A stretch of 64,000 nucleotides of DNA from an uncultured Pseudomonadota bacterium (GCA_903921325.1 CAIXPL010000016.1:533145-597144); one strand, 5' to 3'. Shown: positions 24,262 to 33,171, numbered from the stretch's first letter. Translations and numbers: made by a program. Notes: generated by a model not told the origin, from the sequence alone.

Positions 24262-26369
24262 GCGGCCTCTCCAAACGTGATTTCAAAATTACCGAATTCA
24301 TCCACCCGCAGGCGTCGGCCGGGGTGCACCACCACGGTTGTGTCGGTGGTCTCCACGATGACCGGTCCCGCGAGCGTATTGCCGGGCTTCAACTGCGCGC
24401 CGTCATAGATATCGGTCGCCACCGAGGCTTTGAGTGAATCCCAATACACCGGGCGGCTCGGGCGCTTGGCCGCGGCGAGGATACGGGCGCTCATGCGTGC
24501 GGCGCGCGCAAGCTTGGGCCGCGGCGTCGGGGCGGTGGCACGCAGGCGCAGCGTGACGATCTCGATTCGCGCATCGCGGTAGGACGACCCACGCCCGTAC
24601 AACTGCTCATAGCGTTCATAGAAGCGCTGGCGCAGCGGTTCAAACAGCGCCGCGGTGAGGCGGCCTTCAGGCAGCATCACTTCGACTTCATTGATCTGCC
24701 CGCGATGGCGCATATCGAGCGAGAACTGAAACTGCCGCCGCGATCGGTCGATCTTGTCGTGATCGAGCTCACGGTTGGCACGCTTTTGCAGTTCGGTCAG
24801 CGTTTTGTTCAGACGCTTGGCATCAAACGGTGAGGCTTGAATATCGACCTGCTCATGCACATGCAGGATGTCGGCCGAGGCCGCGCCAAAGGCGCACCAG
24901 GTCGAGGCGATTTCCTTTTGCGGAATGATTACCCGCTTCACGCCAAGTTCCGCGCCAAAAATGCTCGCATGGGCCGGGCCTGCGCCACCAAAGGCATGCA
25001 GCACAAAGTCGCGCGGATCAAAGCCTTTTTCCACCGTCATCTTGCGAATGATGTCGGCCATGCGAAATTCGGCGATCTTGGCAATACCACTCGCGGTTTC
25101 CTCGAGCGACAGTCCGAGCTGATCGGCGACACGCTGCACACTGGCCACCGCGGCGGCGCGATCGAGCACGATGCGCCCACCCAGAAAATTCTCCGGGTTG
25201 ATATAGCCAAGCACCACATCGGCATCGGTCACCGTCGGGGTCTGCGCTCCCTTGCCATAGCACACCGGTCCGGGATCGGCGCCGGCTGAATCCGGGCCAA
25301 CGCGCAGGGTGCGTGCCACCGGGTCGACCCGGGCGAGCGATCCGCCGCCGGCGCCAATCGCCTGGATATCCACCTTGGGCAGGAAGTATTCATACTGCGC
25401 CACATTGGAGATGAACGAATAGGTCGGCTGATGCCGCTCGATGATGCCCACATCGAACGAGGTGCCGCCCATATCGGTGGTGATGATATTGGGGGTATCC
25501 ATGAGGCGGCCCAGGTAGACCGAGCCGGTGACCCCGGACACCGGGCCTGAGTCGAGGGTCAGGAGGGGCGATTCCATCGCCTTGGCCACCGACACCGAAC
25601 CCCCGCCGCATTGGGTGATCTGCAAGGGATTGCGATAGCCCGAGGCTTTCAGTTCACGATCGAGATTGGCCAGATAGCGCGCCATGATCGGGCCGATATA
25701 GGCATTGAGCGCAGTGGCGGTGGTGCGCTCATATTCGCCCCACTTGGGGGCGATTTCATGCGAGCAGCTGACAAACAGATGGGGCGCCCGCTCGCGTGCA
25801 AGCGCGGCGACGCGCGCTTCATGCTCGGGACGCTTGAACGACCACAGAAAGCAGATGCCGATCGCCTCGACTCCTTCGGCGAGCAGCTCATCGATCGCCT
25901 GCGTGGCTTCGGCCTCATTCAATTCGACCACGACGTCGCCAAAGCAGTCGACCCGCTCCGACACGCCGCGGATCAGCCGCTTGGGCACGATCGGCACCGG
26001 TTTGCCACTTTCCGGAAAATGCACCACCTTGGCCATGTCGCGCGAAGTCACCCCGCGCGAACCGCGCATGATGTGGATGGCGTCTTCATGGCCACGGGTC
26101 ATCAGCAGACCCACTTTGGCCCCTTTGCGCTGAATGAGCGCATTGGTGCCGGCGGTGGTGCCATGGGTGAGCACCGAAATCTGCTTGCAAAACTCATCAA
26201 ACGACAAGTGCAGGCGCTCAGCGGCCACGCCCATCGCGGCAAGCATGCCTTGCGCAAAGTTATGCGGCGTCGAGGATGACTTGGTGGCGGTGATGCTGCC
26301 ATCGGCATCGAGCACCACACAGTCGGTGAACGTGCCACCGATATCCACACCCACCAGAAACGGTCCCAT
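24258..26369 (-). CDS. HyuA/acetone-carboxylase-beta-like ATP-binding subunit
   Basis: The 703-residue protein has the actin/ASKHA-type nucleotide site of the HyuA family: VGVDIGGTFTD at the start, THGTTAGTNALI near residue 70, TTDMGGTSFDVG near residue 290 and the glycine-rich AFGGAGPAHA near residue 475. Its size equals that of acetone carboxylase beta (about 715 residues). It would activate the substrate by phosphoryl transfer and work as a complex with the following HyuB. The ATG at 26369, with GGAG eight bases upstream and overlapping the deacetylase stop (TGATG), is preferred to 26396. Confidence 0.9.
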   Translation of the reverse strand: MGPFLVGVDIGGTFTDCVVLDADGSITATKSSSTPHNFAQGMLAAMGVAAERLHLSFDEFCKQISVLTHGTTAGTNALIQRKGAKVGLLMTRGHEDAIHIMRGSRGVTSRDMAKVVHFPESGKPVPIVPKRLIRGVSERVDCFGDVVVELNEAEATQAIDELLAEGVEAIGICFLWSFKRPEHEARVAALARERAPHLFVSCSHEIAPKWGEYERTTATALNAYIGPIMARYLANLDRELKASGYRNPLQITQCGGGSVSVAKAMESPLLTLDSGPVSGVTGSVYLGRLMDTPNIITTDMGGTSFDVGIIERHQPTYSFISNVAQYEYFLPKVDIQAIGAGGGSLARVDPVARTLRVGPDSAGADPGPVCYGKGAQTPTVTDADVVLGYINPENFLGGRIVLDRAAAVASVQRVADQLGLSLEETASGIAKIAEFRMADIIRKMTVEKGFDPRDFVLHAFGGAGPAHASIFGAELGVKRVIIPQKEIASTWCAFGAASADILHVHEQVDIQASPFDAKRLNKTLTELQKRANRELDHDKIDRSRRQFQFSLDMRHRGQINEVEVMLPEGRLTAALFEPLRQRFYERYEQLYGRGSSYRDARIEIVTLRLRATAPTPRPKLARAARMSARILAAAKRPSRPVYWDSLKASVATDIYDGAQLKPGNTLAGPVIVETTDTTVVVHPGRRLRVDEFGNFEITFGEAA

Positions 26370-27259
26370 CAACGACTCCTTTGCGTCAGATACCAATCCA
26401 GAATCTGCTCACCAGTCCATATCACCACGTCTTTATGCGACTGGATGTGCTGGTACAGCCGCTCCAGGTGCCCGATGCGATGGGGCACGCCAGAGATATA
26501 GGGGTGCACACTGATTGCCATCACCCGGGTGACGTGTTCGCTTTCCTGATAGAGCCGGTCAAAGTGCTCCACTCCACGCAGGTACATTTCATCACCGCGA
26601 TGATGCTGCAGGGCCATCATGGTGATGTCATTCAGTTCAACCGTATAGGGCACCGAGATCACGTTGCCATGACGAGTCTGGATCGGCACCGGCTGGTCAT
26701 CGAGCACCCAGTCGGCCACATATTCGATGCCGGCCGCGGCCAATAGGTCAATGGTGTCTGCCGTCTCGGTGAGGCCCGGGCTCTCCCAGCCGCGCGGGGC
26801 GCGTCCGGTAAACGACTTGATCGCGGCAACGGTGTCGGCAATCGCCTGCGCCTGATCATCGAGCTTGTGCATCGGCCCCTGAAAGTAACCGTGTCCCATG
26901 AATTCCCAACCGGCATCAAGCGCGGCCTGTGCCACGCGCGGATAGGTCTTGCAGACAAGGCCATTGATGGCAAAGGTGGGCGTGATGCCAAAGCGGCGCA
27001 TGCACTCATGCAAACGCCAGAAGCCCACGCGCATGCCGTATTCATGCCAGGCCCAGTTGGGCAGATCCGGTAGCAGCGCCTGGCCCATCGGCGGGGGCAA
27101 TACGGTGCGCGGCATGGCGCGCTCGATGCCCCAGTCTTCGACATTGACAATGGTCCACACCGCCATGCGTGCGCCACCGGGCAAGGTGAGCGGGGGACGA
27201 TCGACAATCGCGCTATACGGTACGCGATCACGCGGGCGGGGATCGGCGGGCAGGGACAT
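26369..27259 (-). CDS. PuuE-like polysaccharide-deacetylase-fold hydrolase
   Basis: This 296-residue protein belongs to the carbohydrate esterase 4 fold group that includes PuuE allantoinase and cytoplasmic amidohydrolases. Features are VNVEDWGIERAMP (first acidic motif), the substrate strand TPTFAINGLV, GHGYFQGPM, and a C-terminal HPYISGVPHRIGHLE block with candidate metal or catalytic histidines. No signal peptide is visible, so it acts in the cytoplasm, which argues against cell-wall deacetylation. Hydrolysis of a cyclic amide or ureide made or imported by the cluster is a reasonable guess. It follows livF by 67 bases and is coupled to HyuA. Confidence 0.82.
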   Translation of the reverse strand: MSLPADPRPRDRVPYSAIVDRPPLTLPGGARMAVWTIVNVEDWGIERAMPRTVLPPPMGQALLPDLPNWAWHEYGMRVGFWRLHECMRRFGITPTFAINGLVCKTYPRVAQAALDAGWEFMGHGYFQGPMHKLDDQAQAIADTVAAIKSFTGRAPRGWESPGLTETADTIDLLAAAGIEYVADWVLDDQPVPIQTRHGNVISVPYTVELNDITMMALQHHRGDEMYLRGVEHFDRLYQESEHVTRVMAISVHPYISGVPHRIGHLERLYQHIQSHKDVVIWTGEQILDWYLTQRSR

Positions 27260-27326
27260 CGGCGGGCTTCCTTGCAGCGTGTGCGCTCAGGCGAGCGTGT
27301 CAAACGAGCGCTCTGATGTGCCCTGC

Positions 27327-28088
27327 TCAGGCACCCAGATAGAGTTTCTTGACCATCTCGTTATCACTCAATTCGGCCCTGGTTCGACCATGAAATTCCA
27401 GATGCCCATGGACGATGACATGGCCGCAATCGGCGATGCGTATGGCCTGATTGAAGTTCTGCTCGGCCATCAGCACGGTGAGTTTGTAGCGCTCTTTCAG
27501 CTCACCGATTTTTTCAATCGTGCGACTGACAAAAATCGGCGCGAGGCCCACCGAGGGCTCATCGATCAGCAATATCTTCGGCACGGTCATGAGTGCGCGG
27601 GCCAGAGCCACCATTTGCTGCTCACCGCCGCTCATGCTGCCGGCCAGTTGATTGCGTCGCTCGGCCAGGCGCGGAAACGCCTCGAAACAGAACGCCAGGT
27701 TGTCGGCAATGCGCGAGCGTGCGGCCGGCCGATAGGCGCCGAGCAGAAGGTTTTCTTCGACCGTTAGGCGCGGAAACAGCCGCCGCCCCTCGGGTACCAG
27801 GGTGATCCCCAGATCGACGATTTTCTCGGTCGGCATGCCGACCAGATCGTGATCGACGCCATCGAGCGTGGCGATGATCGAACCAGCACTGGGGCGCACC
27901 ATGCCCATGATGCATTTCATCAGGGTCGATTTTCCATTGCCATTGGTGCCCAGCAGCGCCACGGTCTGCGCGTTGGCCACGTCCAGGCTCACATTGCGCA
28001 GCACCTGCACCGCGCCATAGCCGGCGCATACGTCCTTGATGGCAAGGCTTGCTGCATGCGAGGCGCGCTCTGAATTACTCACGGTCAC
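27327..28088 (-). CDS. livF: Branched-chain-type ABC importer ATPase, LivF-like
   Basis: This 253-residue ATPase has Walker A GTNGNGKST, the signature SMSGGEQQMVALARAL and Walker B ILLIDEPSVGLAP, with the LivF-type tail. It is the second nucleotide-binding subunit of a HAAT-class importer. Such importers move branched-chain amino acids in the founding members but many are devoted to aromatic or amide substrates. Its start overlaps the LivG stop by four bases. No LivK-type binding protein is present in the window. Confidence 0.93.
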   Translation of the reverse strand: MTVSNSERASHAASLAIKDVCAGYGAVQVLRNVSLDVANAQTVALLGTNGNGKSTLMKCIMGMVRPSAGSIIATLDGVDHDLVGMPTEKIVDLGITLVPEGRRLFPRLTVEENLLLGAYRPAARSRIADNLAFCFEAFPRLAERRNQLAGSMSGGEQQMVALARALMTVPKILLIDEPSVGLAPIFVSRTIEKIGELKERYKLTVLMAEQNFNQAIRIADCGHVIVHGHLEFHGRTRAELSDNEMVKKLYLGA

Positions 28089-28822
28089 TCACCAAGATAG
28101 GCTTTTTGCACGTCCGGGTTGGCAATCACCTCATGCGGATTGCCATCGGCCACTTTGTGACCCGCGACCAGAACGACGACACGTTCAGAGAATTGCATCA
28201 CCGCGCGCATGATGTGCTCGATCATGATGACGGCGATGCCGCGCGCTTTCATCTGCAGCAGCAGTTGCAGGATTTCATCGACTTCGCTCGATGAGAGTCC
28301 GGCCATGGCTTCGTCGGCAATGAGTAGCAAGGGCCGCGCGGCAATGGCACGCGCGAGTTCGAGCTTGCGCATGTCGACCTGGGTGAGTCCCGAGGACATT
28401 TCATCGGCGCGCTGCGCAAGACCGACCGAATCGAGAATGGCGATCGCTTGCGAGCGTACCTGGGCCTCACTGGGGCGATGCGAACCCTCGCGATGCCCGG
28501 TGGCGTAGAGCAGCGGGACGCACAGATTGTCGAGCACCGACACGCTGGCGAACGGCTTGGGGATCTGGAAACTGCGCGCGATGCCGCGCTGAATGCGCTG
28601 GTGCGCGGGCAGGCTCGAAATATCGTGCCCGTCAAAGGATACCTGCCCCTCTTCGGTGCGCAGCAAACCCGACACGCAATTGACCAGCGTGCTCTTGCCC
28701 GAACCGTTTGGCCCGATGAGGCCGAGCCGCTCACCCGGCGCCACCTGCAAATCGACGCGGTCGAGCGCAACAAAACCGCCAAAGCGCTTGGTGAGACCCT
28801 GGACGTGCAGCAGGTCGTTCAT
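28085..28822 (-). CDS. livG: Branched-chain-type ABC importer ATPase, LivG-like
   Basis: The 245-residue subunit starts at the ATG at 28822, overlapping the LivM stop region; the frame extends upstream only as a shadow. Walker A is IGPNGSGKST (residues 36-45). The signature region reads SSGLTQVDMRKLELARA, a variant of LSGGQ seen in LivG relatives tied to aromatic catabolism, and Walker B is LLIADEAMAGL. It pairs with LivF below and with the LivH-LivM membrane subunits above. Confidence 0.92.
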   Translation of the reverse strand: MNDLLHVQGLTKRFGGFVALDRVDLQVAPGERLGLIGPNGSGKSTLVNCVSGLLRTEEGQVSFDGHDISSLPAHQRIQRGIARSFQIPKPFASVSVLDNLCVPLLYATGHREGSHRPSEAQVRSQAIAILDSVGLAQRADEMSSGLTQVDMRKLELARAIAARPLLLIADEAMAGLSSSEVDEILQLLLQMKARGIAVIMIEHIMRAVMQFSERVVVLVAGHKVADGNPHEVIANPDVQKAYLGE

Positions 28823-29772
28823 GACCGCCTCGCGCGGCGCCGCCGCCAGGCAAACACCCAACCCATGATCCCTTCCGGTGCCATGGTCACAAAGCCCACC
28901 AGCAGCAGGCCGACAATCAACAGATTCCATGCCGACGATATCGTCACCTGCACCAGTTGCTGCACGGTACCCAGCAGCACTGCGCCAATCAGTGGCCCCA
29001 GCCAGGTGGTCATGCCACCGATGACTGGCATGGCGATGGCATTCACCGCATAGCGCAGGTCAAAGGCACCGACCGGCTCCACAAAGGAGATGAAGAACGG
29101 GAACGTGGTGCCGGCCAGGCCCATCATGCCCCCGCTCAGCGCGGTCGAGATGAGTTTGAGTTTGAGTGTGGGCACGCCGGCGCATTCGGCGGCCAGTTCA
29201 TCGTCGCGAATCGCCGCCAGGCCGCGCCCGAGCCGCGAGCGCTCCACAACACGCGCGACCACGATCGATGCCACGCTCAACAGCACCATCACCGAGAACA
29301 GGTAGCGGATATAGCGGGCAAAGCCAAAGGGCACTTCACGTGGCACGATCACATAGGCCCCGCGCGCACCACCGGCATAGTCCCAGTTGGTGACGAAGGT
29401 AAACAGCATGATCGCCAGCGCCAGCGTGGCGATGGCAAAGAAATGCCCGCGCAGACGCATGGTGAGATAACCAAGGCCCACCCCGGCCAGGGCCGCCACC
29501 AGCGTGCCCACAACGATCATCACTGCGAGCGGCGGATGAAACGCCTTCCACAGCACGATCGAGGAATACACCCCGAGGGCAAAAAAGCCGGCCGTGCCGA
29601 AATTCACATACCCGGTGTAACCGCCCAGAATGTTCCAGGCGGTCGACAGGATCACGTACATCAATACCGTATAGGCGGCATTGAAAAAGTAGTCGTTCTG
29701 GATCCACTGCGCCCCGACAATAAGGAGCACCCCGGCCAGAAGTGCGATAGTGGCAAAGCGAGCGTTGCTCAT
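28819..29772 (-). CDS. livM: Branched-chain-type ABC importer permease, LivM-like
   Basis: The 317-residue inner-membrane protein has about eight to ten hydrophobic segments and the LivM signature LRGHFFAIATLA followed by a conserved helix. The cytoplasmic loop IRDDELAAECAGV (about residues 195-207) is the usual coupling helix to the ATPases. The ATG at 29772 lies nine bases below the LivH stop. Its stop overlaps the LivG start (ATGA), so the four importer genes form one translational chain. Confidence 0.93.
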   Translation of the reverse strand: MSNARFATIALLAGVLLIVGAQWIQNDYFFNAAYTVLMYVILSTAWNILGGYTGYVNFGTAGFFALGVYSSIVLWKAFHPPLAVMIVVGTLVAALAGVGLGYLTMRLRGHFFAIATLALAIMLFTFVTNWDYAGGARGAYVIVPREVPFGFARYIRYLFSVMVLLSVASIVVARVVERSRLGRGLAAIRDDELAAECAGVPTLKLKLISTALSGGMMGLAGTTFPFFISFVEPVGAFDLRYAVNAIAMPVIGGMTTWLGPLIGAVLLGTVQQLVQVTISSAWNLLIVGLLLVGFVTMAPEGIMGWVFAWRRRRARRS

Positions 29773-29780
29773 GGTCTGCC

Positions 29781-30656
29781 TCAGCGTCCGAACAGGCCGG
29801 TGGGTTTGAACCCAAGGGCGAGCAGCAACAGTCCGAACGAGACCGCCGGGGACCACGAGGGCCCAAAGAAGGTGGCAGTGAAGGTCTCGGCGAGGCCCAG
29901 AATCAGGGCGCCGACGAGCGTGCCATAGATCGACCCGAGGCCGCCCAGTACGCAGACGGCGAACACCAGGCCTATGTATTCACGACCGATTGAAGGCTGC
30001 ACGGGCTGGATCACCACCAGAAACGCACCGGCGATGCCGGCTGTGGCAATCGAGATGGCAAAGCCGATCTCGCGGATGCGAATCGGGTTGATACCCATCA
30101 GGCGCAAGGCAAGCGGGTCTTGCGCCACGGCGAGCACCGCGCGACCGAAAAAAGTGTGCTTCAGATACAGATGCAGGGCGACCACCATCACCACCGAGAC
30201 CAGAAAGGGCACGATCAGGCGCAACGCAAAATCGACTTGTCCGAAGTGCAGCGAGGTCTCTGAATAGCTGGTCTTCACCATCCGGTAGTCAACGCCGAAG
30301 ATGAGCACCAGCACCACTTCGGTGATGAACAGGATGCCAAAGAAAAACGCGAGGCCGGGCAGGGGGCCGCGGCCGCGCGACTCGAAGGCCACGTAGTAGA
30401 CCCGGTAGAGCCCGGCACCGAGCAGAAAGAACAAAGGCGAGACGGCCACCGCACAGACGATCGGATCGACGCCGAAGGTGTCGTTCAACAGGAACGCGAT
30501 GTAGGCACCGAGGATGATGAAGGCCGGATGCGCGATATTGACAATGTCGAGCATGCCGAAGGAGATGGCGACCCCGACACTGACCGCTGCATAGAACCCG
30601 CCCAGGAGCAGTCCTGCGACGATGGCATTGGCAACCAGTGAGTAGGAAATATCCAT
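29781..30656 (-). CDS. livH: Branched-chain-type ABC importer permease, LivH-like
   Basis: The 291-residue permease opens the minus-strand operon. It has multiple membrane helices, the N-terminal LLLGGFYAAVSVGVAISFGM and DIVNIAHPAFIILGAY that mark LivH, and the AVAQDPLALRLMGI coupling loop near residue 185. The start at 30656 is supported by family length; the frame to 30761 would add a non-membrane leader. The upstream 235 bases are shared with the divergent flavin monooxygenase gene. Confidence 0.93.
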   Translation of the reverse strand: MDISYSLVANAIVAGLLLGGFYAAVSVGVAISFGMLDIVNIAHPAFIILGAYIAFLLNDTFGVDPIVCAVAVSPLFFLLGAGLYRVYYVAFESRGRGPLPGLAFFFGILFITEVVLVLIFGVDYRMVKTSYSETSLHFGQVDFALRLIVPFLVSVVMVVALHLYLKHTFFGRAVLAVAQDPLALRLMGINPIRIREIGFAISIATAGIAGAFLVVIQPVQPSIGREYIGLVFAVCVLGGLGSIYGTLVGALILGLAETFTATFFGPSWSPAVSFGLLLLALGFKPTGLFGR

Positions 30657-30891
30657 GGTGGGGGAATGTGGCCGCTTGTGTGGCCGCCCTTCGGTCCTCT
30701 TGTCTCCTGAACGGATCGCACTTGACCACGGCGCTATTGTCTTGTCAATGATGACGCGCATTCACGTGAGTCTTGATTGTTGGCGCATGCGCTGGATGGG
30801 TGCGATAAAATCGGGCGACTGGCTTCTGCACAATCAGGCAAACGTCACTGGGCCAGCACGAAATCAGCCGAGACAACCCTTTGAACGTATC
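30657..30891. promoter_or_regulatory. Divergent control region between the importer operon and the monooxygenase
   Basis: This 235-base region must hold promoters for both the livH-led operon (minus) and the monooxygenase (plus). Two small inverted repeats stand out: ATTG-N6-CAAT at 30736-30749 and the perfect palindrome GCGCATGCGC at 30783-30792. Either could be an operator. I find no convincing sigma-70 promoter pair, and the catabolic cluster itself encodes no transcription factor. Confidence 0.35.
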
Positions 30892-32148
30892 GTGAACGCG
30901 CATTCTTCTGTCCTCACCCATTCGGCTGCTGCGGCAGCCAACGCCGATGCCAGCGCGGCAGCGCTCGCCTTCACCGCGGTGACCTTTGATGAGGCACGCG
31001 AGCGCGCTCGCGCCCTGGTGCCTGCCTTGCGTGAGCGTGCCGAGCTGACTGAATCGGCGCGCCGGTTGTTGCCCGAGAACGAAGCCGACCTCCACGCCAG
31101 TGGTCTGTTTCGTTGTGTGCAGCCGCGGTGCTGGGGCGGGATGGAACTGGATTTTGTGGCGCTCTTTGAGTTGCCGCTGGAAGTCGCTCGCGGTTGCGCA
31201 TCGACGGCCTGGAATGTTGGCAACCTGGCCATTCACCACTGGATGCTCGCGCTCTATGACCCCAGGGCGCAGGCCGAGGTGTGGGGTGAGAATCCCGATG
31301 CGCTGATTGCCTCGGGCATAGCCTATCCGCAGGGGCGCGCTGAGCGCGTGCAGGGCGGGGTGCTGTTGAGCGGACTGTGGAATTTCTCCTCGGGTGTCGA
31401 TTCAAGCCAATGGAACATGCTCGCCGCGCTGGTGCGTGATGGCGACAAGGTCGTCGACTATCTGATGTGTCTGGTGCCCGCCTCGGACTACGAAGTCATC
31501 GATGATTGGCAGGTGTTGGGCATGCGCGGCACCGGTTCGAAGTCTGTGAAAGCCGCAAACGTGTTCGTGCCTGACCACCGGGCGCTCTCCATGCTGAGCG
31601 CGCGTGGCGGCGATGGTTTTCCGGGGGCGCAGGTGAATCCTTCGCCGCTCTACCGGGTGCCGCTCTCGGCGATGGCCGCGCACTGCATTGGCGGTGCCGC
31701 CGTGGGGAATGCGATGGCCGCGTTGGAACTCACCATCGAGGCCGTGCGTGGCCGCAGCACGCATTACACGGCGGTGCGCATGCGTGATTTTCAGGCGGTA
31801 CAGCTGCGTGTGGCCGCGGCCGGTGCGCGCATCAACTCGGCATACCTGACCGCCCGTGAAGACTGCTTCGAGGCGCAGCGCATTGCGGCCGAGGGCCGCA
31901 TGCCGAGCGATGAAGAGAAGCTGCGCTTCAAGCGCAATCTCGCCTTTGCCGTGCAGCTGTGTACCGAGGCGGTCGATGGTCTGCACACCCTTGCCGGGGC
32001 GAACGGACTCTACGATCGCTATCCGATCCAGCGGCTGTTTCGCGACGCCCACGCGCTGGCCGGGCATATCAGTTTTTCCTGGGACGCCCAGGGCTCCAAC
32101 TGGGGCCTGGTCGCACTCGGTGGAGACGCGAACAATCCCTCCCTCTAG
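30892..32148 (+). CDS. Group D flavin monooxygenase (acyl-CoA-dehydrogenase fold, HsaA-like)
   Basis: About 418 residues from the GTG at 30892; a start as early as 30655 is open but would read through the divergent promoter. The acyl-CoA-dehydrogenase fold is visible as PENEADLHASGLFRCVQP (N-terminal helix), GLWNFSSGVDSSQW (beta domain) and the MRGTGSKSV motif near residue 220. The closest families are two-component monooxygenases such as HsaA and p-hydroxyphenylacetate hydroxylase, which use reduced flavin from a separate reductase. No reductase gene is near. It may hydroxylate an aromatic intermediate of the divergent pathway. Confidence 0.83.
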   Translation: MNAHSSVLTHSAAAAANADASAAALAFTAVTFDEARERARALVPALRERAELTESARRLLPENEADLHASGLFRCVQPRCWGGMELDFVALFELPLEVARGCASTAWNVGNLAIHHWMLALYDPRAQAEVWGENPDALIASGIAYPQGRAERVQGGVLLSGLWNFSSGVDSSQWNMLAALVRDGDKVVDYLMCLVPASDYEVIDDWQVLGMRGTGSKSVKAANVFVPDHRALSMLSARGGDGFPGAQVNPSPLYRVPLSAMAAHCIGGAAVGNAMAALELTIEAVRGRSTHYTAVRMRDFQAVQLRVAAAGARINSAYLTAREDCFEAQRIAAEGRMPSDEEKLRFKRNLAFAVQLCTEAVDGLHTLAGANGLYDRYPIQRLFRDAHALAGHISFSWDAQGSNWGLVALGGDANNPSL

Positions 32149-32261
32149 GGAAGCGCCGGACCAAAGAATCCTGGGCAGAAATTACTTTGCCTGCCTTGCA
32201 AATGGGTCGGCGCTTGAATCGGAACAGATGCCCACTGTCGCACGACTGCGCCTTCTCCGGC

Positions 32262-32660
32262 TTAGCTTGCCGCCGGATCGTTGATCAGCGACACATGCGC
32301 CGACACGATGCGCCAGCCCTCGGGGAGGCGCACCCAGGTCTGACTCTGGCGGCCCACTTTGCCAGGGGCGCTGTCACGCAGGAACTCGGTGTTGGCCACG
32401 GCAAAATCGCGTCCGAATGTCGTGATGCGGGGATTGCGACGGGTACGGGCAAGGCCCACCGGTGAGCGGGCAGCGCGGAACTGGCTGATCTCTTCGTAGG
32501 ACAGCAGAATCTCGCCCATGCCGTAGCGCAGGGTATTCGGGCTTGCCCAGAACTGGCTGTTGAGCGTTTCCAGATCATTGGACACCAGCGCCGCCTCATA
32601 GCGGTCAAACTGGGCACTGACTTCGGCGACGATTTCTGGAAGATTGATTTCGATGCTCAC
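32262..32660 (-). CDS. AtzH-like/HpxZ family protein (SnoaL-type fold)
   Basis: The 132-residue protein fits the AtzH-like family that includes oxalurate-catabolism protein HpxZ: INLPEIVAEV at the start, VSNDLETLNSQFW, TLRYGMGE and a C-terminal GRQSQTWVRLPEGWRIVSAH. Members have an NTF2/SnoaL fold and occur with ureide, oxalurate or cyanurate amide hydrolases. Here no such amidase lies next to it. The GTG at 32660 preceded by GGGGG is the best start, since no ATG is suitably placed. It converges with the monooxygenase gene. Confidence 0.8.
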   Translation of the reverse strand: MSIEINLPEIVAEVSAQFDRYEAALVSNDLETLNSQFWASPNTLRYGMGEILLSYEEISQFRAARSPVGLARTRRNPRITTFGRDFAVANTEFLRDSAPGKVGRQSQTWVRLPEGWRIVSAHVSLINDPAAS

Positions 32661-32823
32661 GCGGGCCCCCTGGTCGATTGGTGCCCTGGAGCGCAGATGC
32701 TCAGAGCGCCTCGAATTGTACTCAGGAACGGCCGATGGCCTACCGGCTAACGAAAGCGTACCGGACCAGCGCCACGACGGGGCGCGCATCCGGTGTGGTT
32801 CATAGGCCGCACAAAAGCCAAGC

Positions 32824-33171
32824 CTAAGCCGCTTGCAGCACGATTTCGACTTTCACTGATTTATAGGGGAACTCGACGCCGCCATGGGCTGCACGGTTGA
32901 TGACGCCGGCCTTGAGCAGGCCCATGGCGTCGCCATGAACAGCTTTCACGTCACGGTGAACGCGGCGGGCAAGTTCGCGAATCGGCAGGGGTCCTGCGCC
33001 GCACAGCGCTTTCAGGATCTCCCAGCGCTTGGCCGTCAGCACTCGCCAAAGGACTTCTGGCGTCGCGAAGCTGATGCGCGCTTCGCCTTCTTGACGTCCG
33101 CCTTTCATCGCTTGGGACACATCGGCTAGAACGGCATCCAGCGCCCTTACTTCAAGTACGACTGTGTCCAT
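32824..33171 (-). CDS. tumA: Antitoxin of a TumE-type toxin-antitoxin pair (TumA-like, HTH)
   Basis: This 115-residue protein contains a winged-helix DNA-binding part (LTAKRWEILKALCGAGPLPI, then ELARRVHRDVKAVHGDAMGL, given here as two pieces), the MarR/ArsR-like pattern of the HVO_A0114/TumA family. It should bind and neutralise the toxin and repress the shared promoter. An AGGTGG site five bases before the ATG at 33171 decides the start over 33195. It overlaps the end of the toxin gene by 20 bases, with the toxin first. Confidence 0.8.
   Translation of the reverse strand: MDTVVLEVRALDAVLADVSQAMKGGRQEGEARISFATPEVLWRVLTAKRWEILKALCGAGPLPIRELARRVHRDVKAVHGDAMGLLKAGVINRAAHGGVEFPYKSVKVEIVLQAA

Noticed and set aside
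21823-26369. HyuA/HyuB as a plain N-methylhydantoinase
   Set aside because: The fused gamma-like zinc domain and subunit sizes favour an acetone-carboxylase-like enzyme, though hydantoin hydrolysis is not excluded.
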